Shown: positions 23,855 to 32,116 of the stretch, in pieces
Layout: every line of letters starts with the position of its first letter
Numbering within the stretch: the stretch's first letter is position 1
DNA from: Spirosoma fluviale
Lineage (GTDB): Bacteria > Bacteroidota > Bacteroidia > Cytophagales > Spirosomataceae
Assembly: GCA_945906795.1 (NCBI GenBank)
Contig: CAMDRO010000013.1
Span: 1-45,499 of the forward strand
Direction of reading: 5' to 3'
Length of the DNA: 45,499 bases
Notes under the pieces: model-generated
What the model was told of the DNA's origin: nothing
What the model saw: the letters and a program-made list of their open reading frames with translations, nothing else
Databases searched by the model: none
Translations under genes and position numbers: made by a program

Positions 23855-25432
23855 ATGCCCACATATGATTTTATTGTAATTGGCTCCGGTATTGCGGGTT
23901 TATCTTACACCGCAAAATTGGCGCAGTACTTTCAGGATACGAATCGACCGGTTAAAATTGCTATCATTACCAAAACAATTGCCGAAGAAACCAATACAAA
24001 ATATGCACAAGGTGGTATTGCTGCTGTTTGGGATCAGGATGATTCCTTTGAAAAGCATATCCAGGACACCATCGTTGCAGGTGATTTTTTAAGTGATCAA
24101 AAGGTGGTTGAAATAGTTGTAAGAGAAGCTCCAGACCGACTAAAAGAATTGATCTCTTACGGTACTGATTTTGACCGTAGGGCAGATGGGAATTTCGATT
24201 TAATCAAAGAAGGGGGGCATTCGGATAAACGAATTTTACATTACAAGGACTCAACAGGCAATGAAATTGAGCGCGCACTTTTAGCCCAATTAAAGTCTTT
24301 TAAATCCGTGGATTTTTTCACGCATTACTTTGCTGTTGATTTAATTACCCAACATCATTTAGGCGAGAAAGTAACCAAAGATACCCCTGATAAAAAATGT
24401 TTTGGGGTCTATGTACTTAATCTAAAAACTAGGAAAGTAGAGACTTTTTTAGGCAAAACGACGTTGTTGGCCACCGGGGGAATAGGTCAGGTATATCAAT
24501 CTACGACCAATCCCAAAATTGCTACTGGGGATGGAATTGCGATGGCATACCGGGCAAAAGCATTTGTTCAAGGTATGGAATTTATTCAATTTCACCCCAC
24601 CGCTTTATATAATCCTGGAAAGAAGCCTTCATTTTTGATTTCGGAGGCGGTTAGAGGCCACGGAGGAATTCTGAAAAATTTGGATGGATCTACCTTTATG
24701 GAGCGTTATGACGAACGTCTGTCATTGGCACCCCGGGATATTGTTGCCCGTGCCATCGATTCAGAAATGAAAAAGCAAGGTAGCGACCATGTTTTTTTAG
24801 ATACGAGACATATTCCAAAAAATGAAATTTTACAACATTTCCCCATGATCTATCAGCATTGTTTAGATGAATTGGGAATTGACATGTCGACGGAAATGAT
24901 TCCTGTGGTGCCCGCTCAGCATTACCTTTGCGGGGGTATCATCGTGGATGAATTTAGTAGGACCAATATTCAACATTTATATGCAGCCGGTGAATGTTCC
25001 TACACGGGACTTCATGGGGCAAACCGCTTGGCGTCAAATAGTTTATTAGAAGCTATTGTTTTTGCCCATCGGGCGTTCCAAAAGTCCATCGAAGAATTTG
25101 GGACTCAAACCCTACCTGAATTGATTCCAGCCTGGAATGATGCAGGCACAAAACATCCTGAAGAATTAGTGTTAGTGACCGAAATGGCACGTGAATTGGA
25201 ATCTATTATGTCCAATTACGTAGGCATTGTTCGCACCGATCGCCGTTTGAAGCGGGCCTATGATCGCTTGGAATTGATTTATTTAGAGCACGAAGAGCTT
25301 TATAAACAATCTAGAATCACCGTTCCTTTGTGTGAATTGAGAAACATGATTAATGTAGCTTATTTGATCATCAAGCATGCGCGTGCTCAAAAAGAAAATA
25401 AAGGCCTTCATTACAATTTAGATTTGATATAG
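23855..25432 (+). CDS. nadB: L-aspartate oxidase
   Basis: A 525-residue FAD enzyme that oxidises L-aspartate to iminoaspartate, the first step of de novo NAD synthesis. The FAD site is IVIGSGIAGLSYTAKL near residues 6-21. NTKYAQGGIAAVWD, GHSDKRILHYKDSTG, QFHPTALYN, the catalytic-domain RGHGG and SYTGLHGANRLASNSLLEA blocks are typical of NadB and distinguish it from fumarate reductase flavoproteins. The C-terminal helical domain is present. It stands apart from nadA and nadC (38433-40270). In these bacteria it probably uses fumarate or oxygen as acceptor. Confidence 0.95.
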   Translation: MPTYDFIVIGSGIAGLSYTAKLAQYFQDTNRPVKIAIITKTIAEETNTKYAQGGIAAVWDQDDSFEKHIQDTIVAGDFLSDQKVVEIVVREAPDRLKELISYGTDFDRRADGNFDLIKEGGHSDKRILHYKDSTGNEIERALLAQLKSFKSVDFFTHYFAVDLITQHHLGEKVTKDTPDKKCFGVYVLNLKTRKVETFLGKTTLLATGGIGQVYQSTTNPKIATGDGIAMAYRAKAFVQGMEFIQFHPTALYNPGKKPSFLISEAVRGHGGILKNLDGSTFMERYDERLSLAPRDIVARAIDSEMKKQGSDHVFLDTRHIPKNEILQHFPMIYQHCLDELGIDMSTEMIPVVPAQHYLCGGIIVDEFSRTNIQHLYAAGECSYTGLHGANRLASNSLLEAIVFAHRAFQKSIEEFGTQTLPELIPAWNDAGTKHPEELVLVTEMARELESIMSNYVGIVRTDRRLKRAYDRLELIYLEHEELYKQSRITVPLCELRNMINVAYLIIKHARAQKENKGLHYNLDLI

Positions 25433-25433
25433 C

Positions 25434-25463
25434 TTGACTTGTCAATTATAAGGACTACATTTA
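25434..25463 (+). promoter_or_regulatory. Bacteroidota promoter (TTG-N19-TACATTTA)
   Basis: TTG at 25434-25436 is separated by exactly 19 bases from TACATTTA at 25456-25463, one base off TAnnTTTG. The predicted transcription start near 25470 favours the ATG at 25489 for the following gene. The element overlaps the end of nadB. Confidence 0.55.
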
Positions 25464-25488
25464 AATGGTTCTATACACCATTCTTTCT

Positions 25489-26082
25489 ATGTCTCAATCG
25501 ATTCGAGATTTAATCTCCCCCTTGCAAATTCTTTCTAAATCTGAAATCCTGAATGTTAGCAAAAGTTTTAAAAATGTCCTTTTAAAGAAGCATGATTATT
25601 TGGTTGAAAAGGGAGCCTATTTAGATCAAATCGTTTTTTTGAAAAAGGGAATTTTGCGGAGTGGCTCAAACCAAGATCAAGATTCAGACGTTTTGCAGTC
25701 GATTCAGTTTACATTTGAAAATAATTTTTTGTTCTTAAATAGTAGTTTGTTGACTAGTGTACCCTTCCCTCATTCCATACATGCCTTAATAGATTCGGAA
25801 ATTTTGGTTTTAACCCGCGCAGGTTTGGACGGGATTTACGAGAGTGTTCCGGGGTTTGTGGCCGTTTTGCGCCAATTAACACAGGATGAAATAGAAAATG
25901 AGGAGAAGCTAGCTGTTCTAAAAAAGATTCAAGCCCATCAAAAACGATATGATTATTTCCAGCGAAATTTCGCGTTGATCGCCGCTCAATTGCCCGAAAA
26001 TCAGTTGGCGTCTTTTCTGCATATTCCCGCCTCCGAGCTCAGTCGAATCAGGAAAAAAATAAGTGTAGGTAGTGCCTTTTAA
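25489..26082 (+). CDS. Crp/Fnr-type regulator with cyclic-nucleotide-binding fold
   Basis: A 197-residue protein. Residues about 15-115 fit the cNMP-binding beta barrel (LKKHDYLVEKGAYLDQIVFLKKGIL; FENNFLFLNSS), without the canonical cAMP phosphate-binding Arg motif, so the ligand is unclear. The C-terminal helices end with ENQLASFLHIPASELSRIRKK, a recognisable helix-turn-helix as in Bacteroidota Crp-like regulators. An ATG eight codons earlier is in frame but would lie before the predicted transcription start. Its stop overlaps the stop of udk on the other strand (TTTAAA). Confidence 0.82.
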   Translation: MSQSIRDLISPLQILSKSEILNVSKSFKNVLLKKHDYLVEKGAYLDQIVFLKKGILRSGSNQDQDSDVLQSIQFTFENNFLFLNSSLLTSVPFPHSIHALIDSEILVLTRAGLDGIYESVPGFVAVLRQLTQDEIENEEKLAVLKKIQAHQKRYDYFQRNFALIAAQLPENQLASFLHIPASELSRIRKKISVGSAF

Positions 26083-26702
26083 ACATGAATTTTCAGGTAG
26101 GATACAATGACTTGTAAGCCTTTTTCAAAGTGATGGTTGTTGGGAATTACGATATCGCAAAACTGTTTATGTGGCCTGATAAATTCTTCATAGGTAGGTT
26201 TTACATGGTATTTCCAGCGGTACATGACGTCCTGTAAATCGTAGCCTCTTTCTTCATTATCACGTTTGATGCGGCGCTTTAATTTAATATTGTCTTGGGC
26301 GTCAATAAATATTTTTAGATCTAAAAGCTTGGCAACTTCCGGAAAATGAAATACAAAAATCCCCTCAACGACCAATATTTTTTTCGGATAGAAATGTAAT
26401 AAATTAGGAATTTTATCTGAATTGTTGAAGGTGTATTCCTCCCGAGTAACTAGTTCGCCTGACCTTAATTTTTCCACATCAGCCGCAAAAGCCACATCGT
26501 CAATGGCCCCGGGTAAGTCGAAGTTTTCAATCCCATTTTCGTCTTTGGTTTGATGCTCCTTGGGTCGATAGTAATTGTCCTGAGACAATAAGCAGATGTC
26601 ATCCGTATCGAATTGCTCCATGAGTCGAGTTAAAAAAAGGGTCTTTCCTGAGGCACTTCCTCCGGTAATCCCAATAATAAATGGACGGTTGTTGGTCGAC
26701 AT
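26079..26702 (-). CDS. udk: Uridine kinase
   Basis: A 207-residue P-loop kinase phosphorylating uridine (and cytidine) for nucleotide salvage. The ATP site is IGITGGSASGKT at residues 9-20. LLSQDNYYRP, NFDLPGAIDD, VVEGIFVF and FIDAQDNIKLKRRIKRDNEERGYD match the uridine kinase family rather than phosphoribulokinase. Length is typical. It converges on the Crp-like gene with overlapping stop codons, leaving no separate terminator between them. Confidence 0.93.
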   Translation of the reverse strand: MSTNNRPFIIGITGGSASGKTLFLTRLMEQFDTDDICLLSQDNYYRPKEHQTKDENGIENFDLPGAIDDVAFAADVEKLRSGELVTREEYTFNNSDKIPNLLHFYPKKILVVEGIFVFHFPEVAKLLDLKIFIDAQDNIKLKRRIKRDNEERGYDLQDVMYRWKYHVKPTYEEFIRPHKQFCDIVIPNNHHFEKGLQVIVSYLKIHV

Positions 26703-26763
26703 AATGAAATTGATTCAAATGCAAATTTGCGAAAATGATTTAAATTAAGCTAAAGCTATATTT

Positions 26764-27297
26764 TCATTTTTTGAATAATAAATAAATAGCTTTTGCATCT
26801 TTTTGCTTTTTATCTACCATTTCAAAACCAGATGTGACCAAGAGGTTAATCAACTCCTCAGTAAAGAATAATTTTTTTCCACAACCTTCATGTAGTAGGG
26901 GAGCTGATATGGATACTTCCTCTTCTATAAACAATTGTCCCCCTTTTTTTAAGATTCGAAATGCCTCTTTTAGGACTAAACTGATCTGGTTAAATTCATG
27001 TAATGCATTGAAAATCAATATCCAATCGGCCATTTCGCTTTCTAATGTTAACGAAGAAACGTCTTCATTTTTAATTAAAATGGCAGTTTTGTTTTTTGCG
27101 TGTACCGTATTTTCAAAATATACGATTGATTCGCCAACTTCCTCACTTTTAAGTATTTGAAAGTCTTGATCGACTAAAATTAATTGGCCAGCGGGCTGAT
27201 GAATAACACAATTTATTTCCCACCAACCCGATCCACAACCTAAAGAAACGAGCGTATCGGTATTTTTCCAAGGTGTAAATTTTAAAAGTTCTTTCAT
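26764..27297 (-). CDS. SAM-dependent methyltransferase (small, class I)
   Basis: A 177-residue protein with SAM motif I LVSLGCGSGWWEINCVI near residues 17-33, the acidic strand end LILVDQD, and the central ADWILIFNALHEF block, as in the Methyltransf_11/25 group. Only the core fold is present, with a short N-terminus, so the substrate is open. It lies alone on the minus strand, divergent from the gamma-carbonic-anhydrase-like gene. Confidence 0.82.
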   Translation of the reverse strand: MKELLKFTPWKNTDTLVSLGCGSGWWEINCVIHQPAGQLILVDQDFQILKSEEVGESIVYFENTVHAKNKTAILIKNEDVSSLTLESEMADWILIFNALHEFNQISLVLKEAFRILKKGGQLFIEEEVSISAPLLHEGCGKKLFFTEELINLLVTSGFEMVDKKQKDAKAIYLLFKK

Positions 27298-27334
27298 TTA
27301 GGTCTTAAATTAATGGATAAATCATGAAGCATGG

Positions 27335-27342
27335 TATATTTG
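27335..27342 (+). promoter_or_regulatory. Bacteroidota -7 element (TATATTTG)
   Basis: TATATTTG matches TAnnTTTG 17 bases before the ATG at 27360; the -33 position (27313-27315) reads ATG, two of three for TTG. It lies inside the frame of a possible earlier start at 27324 and so argues against that start. Confidence 0.5.
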
Positions 27343-27359
27343 AAAATAATTATTTTACC

Positions 27360-27860
27360 ATGGCAATATTTATCGCACCTACGGCCTCAGTGATGGGCCG
27401 AGTTCGTATTTCAAAAGATGTTTCTGTTTGGCACGGAGCTGTTATTCGTGCGGATGTGGAAGAAATAATTTTAGGTGAGGGCTGTAATGTTCAAGACAAT
27501 GCAGTTTTACATGCAGATGAGGGGGATAAAACGATTATTGGCCCTGGGGTCACCATTGGACATTCGGCAATTGTTCATGGCGCTACCGTGGGCGAGGGTT
27601 CCCTCATTGGGATGCATGCTACGGTATTAAACCGAGCCCAAATTGGCCGATTTTGTTTAATTGGCGCGCATGCGCTTGTTACTGAAGGGATGATCATACC
27701 TGATTTTTCTTTGGTGCTAGGCATGCCTGCTAAGGTAGTTAAAACACTTTCTGAGGATCAAATAAGTCGATTAAGTGAAGGAGCAGCTCATTATATTATG
27801 ATGGGGGAAAGACACGCAGCAGGAGAGTTTCCATTGCTCACACAAGCAGATTTTAATTAA
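27360..27860 (+). CDS. Gamma-carbonic-anhydrase-like hexapeptide-repeat protein
   Basis: A 166-residue left-handed beta-helix protein made of hexapeptide repeats (Ile/Val-Gly-x-x-x-x turns) from about residue 8 to 130, followed by a C-terminal helix. The zinc-site histidines expected for the gamma-carbonic anhydrase/YrdA/PaaY group are visible in VLHADEG, TIGHSAIVHGATV and IGMHATVL. Whether it hydrates CO2 cannot be read from sequence, since many YrdA-like members are inactive. The start at 27360 fits the family (FIAPTASVMGRVRI) and follows the -7 element. Its TAA overlaps the next ATG by one base. Confidence 0.88.
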   Translation: MAIFIAPTASVMGRVRISKDVSVWHGAVIRADVEEIILGEGCNVQDNAVLHADEGDKTIIGPGVTIGHSAIVHGATVGEGSLIGMHATVLNRAQIGRFCLIGAHALVTEGMIIPDFSLVLGMPAKVVKTLSEDQISRLSEGAAHYIMMGERHAAGEFPLLTQADFN

Positions 27861-28318
27861 TGAAAGATCTATTTTTAATTCGCCATGCGCACGCCGGACC
27901 CTATATGCTCCCGGATGAAGGACGTAATTTGTCTATTAGGGGAATAGAAGAAGCACAAGAGTTAAGAGAGATTTTTTTGAAAAGTAATTTCCCTGTAGGT
28001 TTTTGGTATATTTCCTTTACGAATCGAACAAAAGAAACAGCGGCAATATTGATGGAAAATACGGCTAATTTGGGTGAATCACGGGACGATTATTGGTATC
28101 ACGCTACGGGTCCTGAATATGTAGAAAAAATAGGGACTAGCGATCATTCAGTTATATATTTAGTAGCCCACAATCCTTCAATCTCATATGCAGCCTCCTA
28201 TTTTTCTGGAGAAATGATACAGATGGAAACCTCTTCATGTGTTCATTTGCACTGGCCAAAGGCCAATTCATGGGATGAAATTAGTCAAGGAAGCGCCATT
28301 GTCAATAAGATCAATTAA
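27860..28318 (+). CDS. SixA-type histidine phosphatase
   Basis: A 152-residue member of the histidine phosphatase superfamily. The phosphate-accepting motif is LFLIRHAHAG near residues 4-13, in the RHA form typical of SixA. The second catalytic His is in VIYLVAHNPSISYAA near residue 96. SixA acts on phosphohistidine in signalling proteins in Escherichia coli, but the Bacteroidota substrate is unknown. It is coupled to the preceding gene (TAATG) and followed by a tiny membrane-protein gene after four bases. Confidence 0.85.
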   Translation: MKDLFLIRHAHAGPYMLPDEGRNLSIRGIEEAQELREIFLKSNFPVGFWYISFTNRTKETAAILMENTANLGESRDDYWYHATGPEYVEKIGTSDHSVIYLVAHNPSISYAASYFSGEMIQMETSSCVHLHWPKANSWDEISQGSAIVNKIN

Positions 28319-28322
28319 CATT

Positions 28323-28451
28323 ATGCAAAAAAATAACCTTATTTTTCGTTGGATTTTTATCCTATTTACCCTGCTAATGATTGCGCTCGCCATCGATATG
28401 GCTCGAAATACGACAGCTCCTTGGAATAAGCATAAAGTAAAAACCTCTTAA
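28323..28451 (+). CDS. Single-helix membrane microprotein (TTAPWNK type)
   Basis: A 42-residue protein with a positive N-terminus (MQKNNLIFRW), one membrane helix (IFILFTLLMIALAIDMA) and a short tail with TTAPWNKHK. The tail sequence resembles small proteins I have seen in Cytophagales; I cannot cite a family. It starts four bases after the phosphatase stop, so it is probably translated from the same transcript. A regulatory or complex-stabilising membrane peptide is plausible; no function is known. Confidence 0.6.
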   Translation: MQKNNLIFRWIFILFTLLMIALAIDMARNTTAPWNKHKVKTS

Positions 28452-28495
28452 TTCGCCAAATGCTTTTTTTGCCTGTTTATCGTCAGGATTGAAGG

Positions 28496-29014
28496 CTATA
28501 AAACGGACTCAATATGCTTTAAGTGATGGGTGCAATGCCACGCATAAATACCCAATACGCGGTCTAAAGGATATGTGATATCTCTTTCGGGATGAAAATA
28601 GGTTTTAGACCAATCCGTTTCTTGTAGGGTATTCATTAAATAAACCCAGCGCTGATGCACCGATTTGACGCCCGTGATGGACCATTCAATGGGAGCTTCG
28701 TCGCCATCCGGCATATGTGCCCAGTCATTTTCTGAATAGGGCATGATCGTTGGGTTCTCCTCATTTAAGGCTTTTTTGAATCGTATGTAGCAATTCATAT
28801 GGCTATCAAACATGTGATGAATCACTTGGCGAGCGGTCCAACTCCCTGGCCGATAGGTTTTTTTTAAGGTAGTTTCGGAAAGTTTTGATGCGACAATCGC
28901 TAATAAATCAGGAAATTCATCGATCGTCTTAATCCAGTTTTTTCTGATTTCAGCTGTGATGATAGCGGGGGCTACAAATTTTCCAATGGGATATTGAAGT
29001 GGATTTAATTCCAT
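28496..29014 (-). CDS. DinB/YfiT-family putative metal-dependent protein
   Basis: A 172-residue four-helix-bundle protein of the DinB/YfiT group (bacillithiol transferase-like). The metal-binding histidines are visible in ARQVIHHMFDSHMN near residues 62-75 and in AWHCTHHLKHIESVL at the C-terminus. YPIGKF near the start is typical of YfiT-like members. In Firmicutes these act as thiol S-transferases; Bacteroidota partner thiols are not settled. It begins four bases after the ddl stop, at the end of the four-gene operon. Confidence 0.85.
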   Translation of the reverse strand: MELNPLQYPIGKFVAPAIITAEIRKNWIKTIDEFPDLLAIVASKLSETTLKKTYRPGSWTARQVIHHMFDSHMNCYIRFKKALNEENPTIMPYSENDWAHMPDGDEAPIEWSITGVKSVHQRWVYLMNTLQETDWSKTYFHPERDITYPLDRVLGIYAWHCTHHLKHIESVL

Positions 29015-29018
29015 GCGA

Positions 29019-30728
29019 TTATACGTTGGTAAAAAAATAAGTGATGTCTTTGGCGGCTTCCCTAGTGAGGGCGATGAGGGGGTGTATCCCCCGATGTATC
29101 GTCTCGAGCATTTCTTTTCCTGAATCTTTACTTAGATGGGAAACATGTAATGGCATCAAAATCTCACCTTCTTCGACCTCCATAGGCGTAGTCACTTGAA
29201 AAGCAATGTTGCCCGCCGAGGCTATTTTAATCAATTCCAATTTTGTTTTTTGAAAACTTTCTTCAAAACTTTCGTCCGAATTTCCTGAAACTTCTAATTG
29301 GACAGGTGTCTGGCTAGATTTTAAAGCCAACAAATCTTTGATCTCGCTATCTAATAGGTTTAATAATTTTCTAAGGGCATGGTAGTTTTTACCAGTCGTC
29401 ATCCGTTCGCGAATCGATTGCCTAATGAAATAAGTAATCGTATCTGTAACCGTTAATCCTATTTCAGCCGTTTGTTTAAAAATCAGTGAGCTTTGCGACA
29501 TGCCAGGAATGGTGTTGGGATCATGCAATATGACCAATCCTTCCGGGCTTAAAAACCCATCTATTCGGGTGCAAACCCCAAAACCCAAGTCGTCAAATGC
29601 TTTTTTAACTTGCTCTTGTATGATTTTCAAATGAGCTAAACTAGCATCCATTGGAATTCTTTTTCGGGTTGCCTTAGAATTGTATTTGGCATTAAAATCG
29701 AAAACTTCCACGGATTCGTCGATAATAATTTCGGTCGGCGGTAGCGCGACCGATTCTCCATCGGGCGTCTGAATGACTCCGCAACTAAATTCCGCTCCAA
29801 GCACAAACGATTCTAATAAAATGGAATCTTCCGAATGAATGGAATGAATAACAGCTTTGGTTACCCCTTGTAAAAAATAGGATTTTAATTCAGTTAAAAG
29901 ATCGGTTGGATGTAAGAATATTTGATGTTGGAAAATAACTGGAAAGCCAATTCCCTCATCTAAATTGACCATTTTTTGAAGCAAATCTATTTGATCCCCC
30001 TCGGTTAGTATAAGCCAATCTTCCCGGTAAATCTCGGAGACGAACAAGCACTTTTTAATTGCGTGGTCAAAATCTTCTAAGGAATCTTTTTTGACAAAAG
30101 CCAAACCAATCGACGATCCTTGATGAGGAGCTTTGGCCACAAATGGCACTCCAATTTCTTTTTTTACTTGTTCAAATAATGTTTCTCGGCCATATTTTTC
30201 GTAGTCGTCCCTCTTCAAAGTAAAGAATTTTTTATCAAGTCCTACGCTTTTTTGTAGCCATTCATTTTGTTTGGACTTATCAATGCCGATCGCTGACCCT
30301 AATAAACCTGGTCCGGAATAGGGGATGTCATACCATTCTAATAATCCTTGAATGCTTCCATCTTCTGCACCGGGGCCATGCATGGCAATAAAGGCAAAAT
30401 CGAAATGATCCTTAAAGTTTTCAGGAAAAATTTGAACTCCAATCTCCTGGATAATTTGGGCGTAAGCGCCTGGATTTTCGTATGCTAATGATTCAATATA
30501 AACTGAAAAAGGAGCTGTTTGATAGGCTTTGGGAGGGAAAAAATCACGGATCGAATCTTCAAAAATAAGCGATTCTTGGATCAAAATAAAATGACCCAAA
30601 CTGTCAACAAATATAGGTACGGGTTTGAATAGTGCTTTGTTGATATGTGCCATAGCCGTCTTTCCGCCGGCAAAACTAATTTCACGTTCTCTTGCTTGAC
30701 CACCAAATAAAATTCCAATACGCATCAT
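29019..30728 (-). CDS. ddl: D-alanine--D-alanine ligase, enlarged
   Basis: An ATP-grasp enzyme making D-Ala-D-Ala for peptidoglycan. N-terminal IGILFGGQAREREISFAGG, HGPGAEDGSIQGLLEWYDIPYSGPG, VAKAPHQGSSIGL and the C-terminal HDPNTIPGMSQSSLI are Ddl signatures. At 569 residues it is far longer than the usual 310-370. The extra mass lies in an insert around residues 230-300 and a C-terminal extension of about 130 residues. In the metal-binding motif the common Glu-x-Asn is Asp-Pro-Asn, a conservative change. The gene follows the NifU-like gene by three bases. Activity as a normal ligase is likely but not certain. Confidence 0.85.
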   Translation of the reverse strand: MMRIGILFGGQAREREISFAGGKTAMAHINKALFKPVPIFVDSLGHFILIQESLIFEDSIRDFFPPKAYQTAPFSVYIESLAYENPGAYAQIIQEIGVQIFPENFKDHFDFAFIAMHGPGAEDGSIQGLLEWYDIPYSGPGLLGSAIGIDKSKQNEWLQKSVGLDKKFFTLKRDDYEKYGRETLFEQVKKEIGVPFVAKAPHQGSSIGLAFVKKDSLEDFDHAIKKCLFVSEIYREDWLILTEGDQIDLLQKMVNLDEGIGFPVIFQHQIFLHPTDLLTELKSYFLQGVTKAVIHSIHSEDSILLESFVLGAEFSCGVIQTPDGESVALPPTEIIIDESVEVFDFNAKYNSKATRKRIPMDASLAHLKIIQEQVKKAFDDLGFGVCTRIDGFLSPEGLVILHDPNTIPGMSQSSLIFKQTAEIGLTVTDTITYFIRQSIRERMTTGKNYHALRKLLNLLDSEIKDLLALKSSQTPVQLEVSGNSDESFEESFQKTKLELIKIASAGNIAFQVTTPMEVEEGEILMPLHVSHLSKDSGKEMLETIHRGIHPLIALTREAAKDITYFFTNV

Positions 30729-30731
30729 AAA

Positions 30732-30986
30732 TTAATGGGGGGTAATTTGGCTGATTTCTTCCACCGACTTGACCTCGGGGACTTCCTTTTTTATAGCTTC
30801 CTCCACACCGGCTCTGAAAGTCATGGCCGACATATTGCAAGATTTACAATTGCCAACTAAAGACAATGTGAGCTCATTTTCTTCCGAAATGCCCACGATT
30901 TCCACATTGCCCCCATCTGCAATTAAGTAAGGGCGAATGCTGTCAAGTGCTGATTGAATTCGAGCATAAAGTGGATGATTTTCCAT
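30732..30986 (-). CDS. NifU-like Fe-S cluster scaffold domain protein
   Basis: An 84-residue stand-alone NifU C-terminal domain. The Cys-x-x-Cys pair in LVGNCKSCNMSAMTF carries a bridging Fe-S cluster; IRPYLIADGGNVEIVGI is typical of the NifU/NfuA fold. It probably passes Fe-S clusters to target enzymes together with the Mrp-type ATPase encoded three bases upstream. NadA (38433-39419) is one Fe-S enzyme in this window that needs such a cluster. Confidence 0.92.
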   Translation of the reverse strand: MENHPLYARIQSALDSIRPYLIADGGNVEIVGISEENELTLSLVGNCKSCNMSAMTFRAGVEEAIKKEVPEVKSVEEISQITPH

Positions 30987-30989
30987 AGG

Positions 30990-32069
30990 TTAAGCGTTTG
31001 ATTGTGCGTTACTAATCGCAATTTGTTGGGCTAAATTTGTAGCAATTTGAATAAATGTATCTGCGCTGAGCCCGTCCGTGGAGGCAATAGGTTTCCCCTC
31101 ATCGCCCGCTTCACGGATGGCTTGTATCAATGGGACTTCACCCAAAAATGGTACTTTATATTTTTCTGCTAGCATTTTACCTCCGTCTTTGCCAAACAAA
31201 TAATATTTGTTTTCAGGCAATTCAGCCGGTGTAAAATAAGCCATATTTTCGACTAAACCCAACAATGGAACATTAATTCCCGCTTGGTTAAAAAATTGTA
31301 AACCTTTGGTGGCATCTGATAAGGCTACTTTTTGAGGGGTAGTGACGATTACAGCCCCTGTTAATTTGATCAATTGGACCAAAGTTAAATGTATATCTGA
31401 GGTTCCTGGTGGAAGATCGATCAACAAATAATCCAATTCACCCCAATTGGTATCTCCAAAAAACTGGCGCAACGCTTGCGTCATCATAGGACCACGCCAA
31501 GGCACAGGGCTGTCTGAAGGAGCTAAAAACCCCATAGAAATCATTTTTATGCCATATTGCATGATGGGTTGAATGCGATTCTTGCCATTGATTTCTTCGA
31601 CTAAGGGCTGCAAATCTTCCGCCCCAAACATCACGGGAATAGAGGGTCCCGAAATATCCGCATCCAAAATACCTACTTTAGCCCCGAGATTTTTAAGCGC
31701 CATGGCTAAGTTGGCCGTCACCGTCGATTTACCCACTCCCCCTTTTCCAGAGGCAATGGCAATCACATTTTTAACACCAGGAATTAAAGGGTCAGCTGCC
31801 GATAAACTAGTTACTTCAGCGGTCATTTTAATCACGACTTTTAAATCAGGATGGACCAAATTATGTATGGCATCCTCACAATCTTTACGAATTTTTTCTT
31901 TTAAAGGACATGCAGGCGTGGTTAAAACCACGGTAAATCGAACTTCGCCAACTCCCAACTCGACATCCTTAATCATTCCCAAGGTGACCAAATCTTTTTT
32001 CAAGTCAGGTTCTTGGACAGTACTTAAAGCGCCTATAATTAGTTCTTTACTTACACTTAATTCTCCCAT
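30990..32069 (-). CDS. Mrp/NBP35-family Fe-S carrier ATPase
   Basis: A 359-residue protein with an N-terminal DUF59/MIP18-like domain (residues 1-85) and a C-terminal P-loop ATPase. The deviant Walker A is IASGKGGVGKSTVTANLA near residues 108-125; GILDADISGPSIPVMFG and YLLIDLPPGTSDIHL follow. The Cys pair found in some homologues near the C-terminus is not evident. Members bind and transfer 4Fe-4S clusters. It leads the operon Mrp, NifU-like, ddl, DinB-like. Confidence 0.93.
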   Translation of the reverse strand: MGELSVSKELIIGALSTVQEPDLKKDLVTLGMIKDVELGVGEVRFTVVLTTPACPLKEKIRKDCEDAIHNLVHPDLKVVIKMTAEVTSLSAADPLIPGVKNVIAIASGKGGVGKSTVTANLAMALKNLGAKVGILDADISGPSIPVMFGAEDLQPLVEEINGKNRIQPIMQYGIKMISMGFLAPSDSPVPWRGPMMTQALRQFFGDTNWGELDYLLIDLPPGTSDIHLTLVQLIKLTGAVIVTTPQKVALSDATKGLQFFNQAGINVPLLGLVENMAYFTPAELPENKYYLFGKDGGKMLAEKYKVPFLGEVPLIQAIREAGDEGKPIASTDGLSADTFIQIATNLAQQIAISNAQSNA

Positions 32070-32116
32070 GTTCGATTTTAATATTCAAACTTCAAATATA
32101 CAGGTTTTTAAGTTTA

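Noticed and set aside
26079..26082. Overlapping stop codons of the Crp-like gene and udk as a regulatory device
   Set aside because: TTTAAA giving a stop on both strands is common between convergent genes in AT-rich genomes; nothing further supports a special role.
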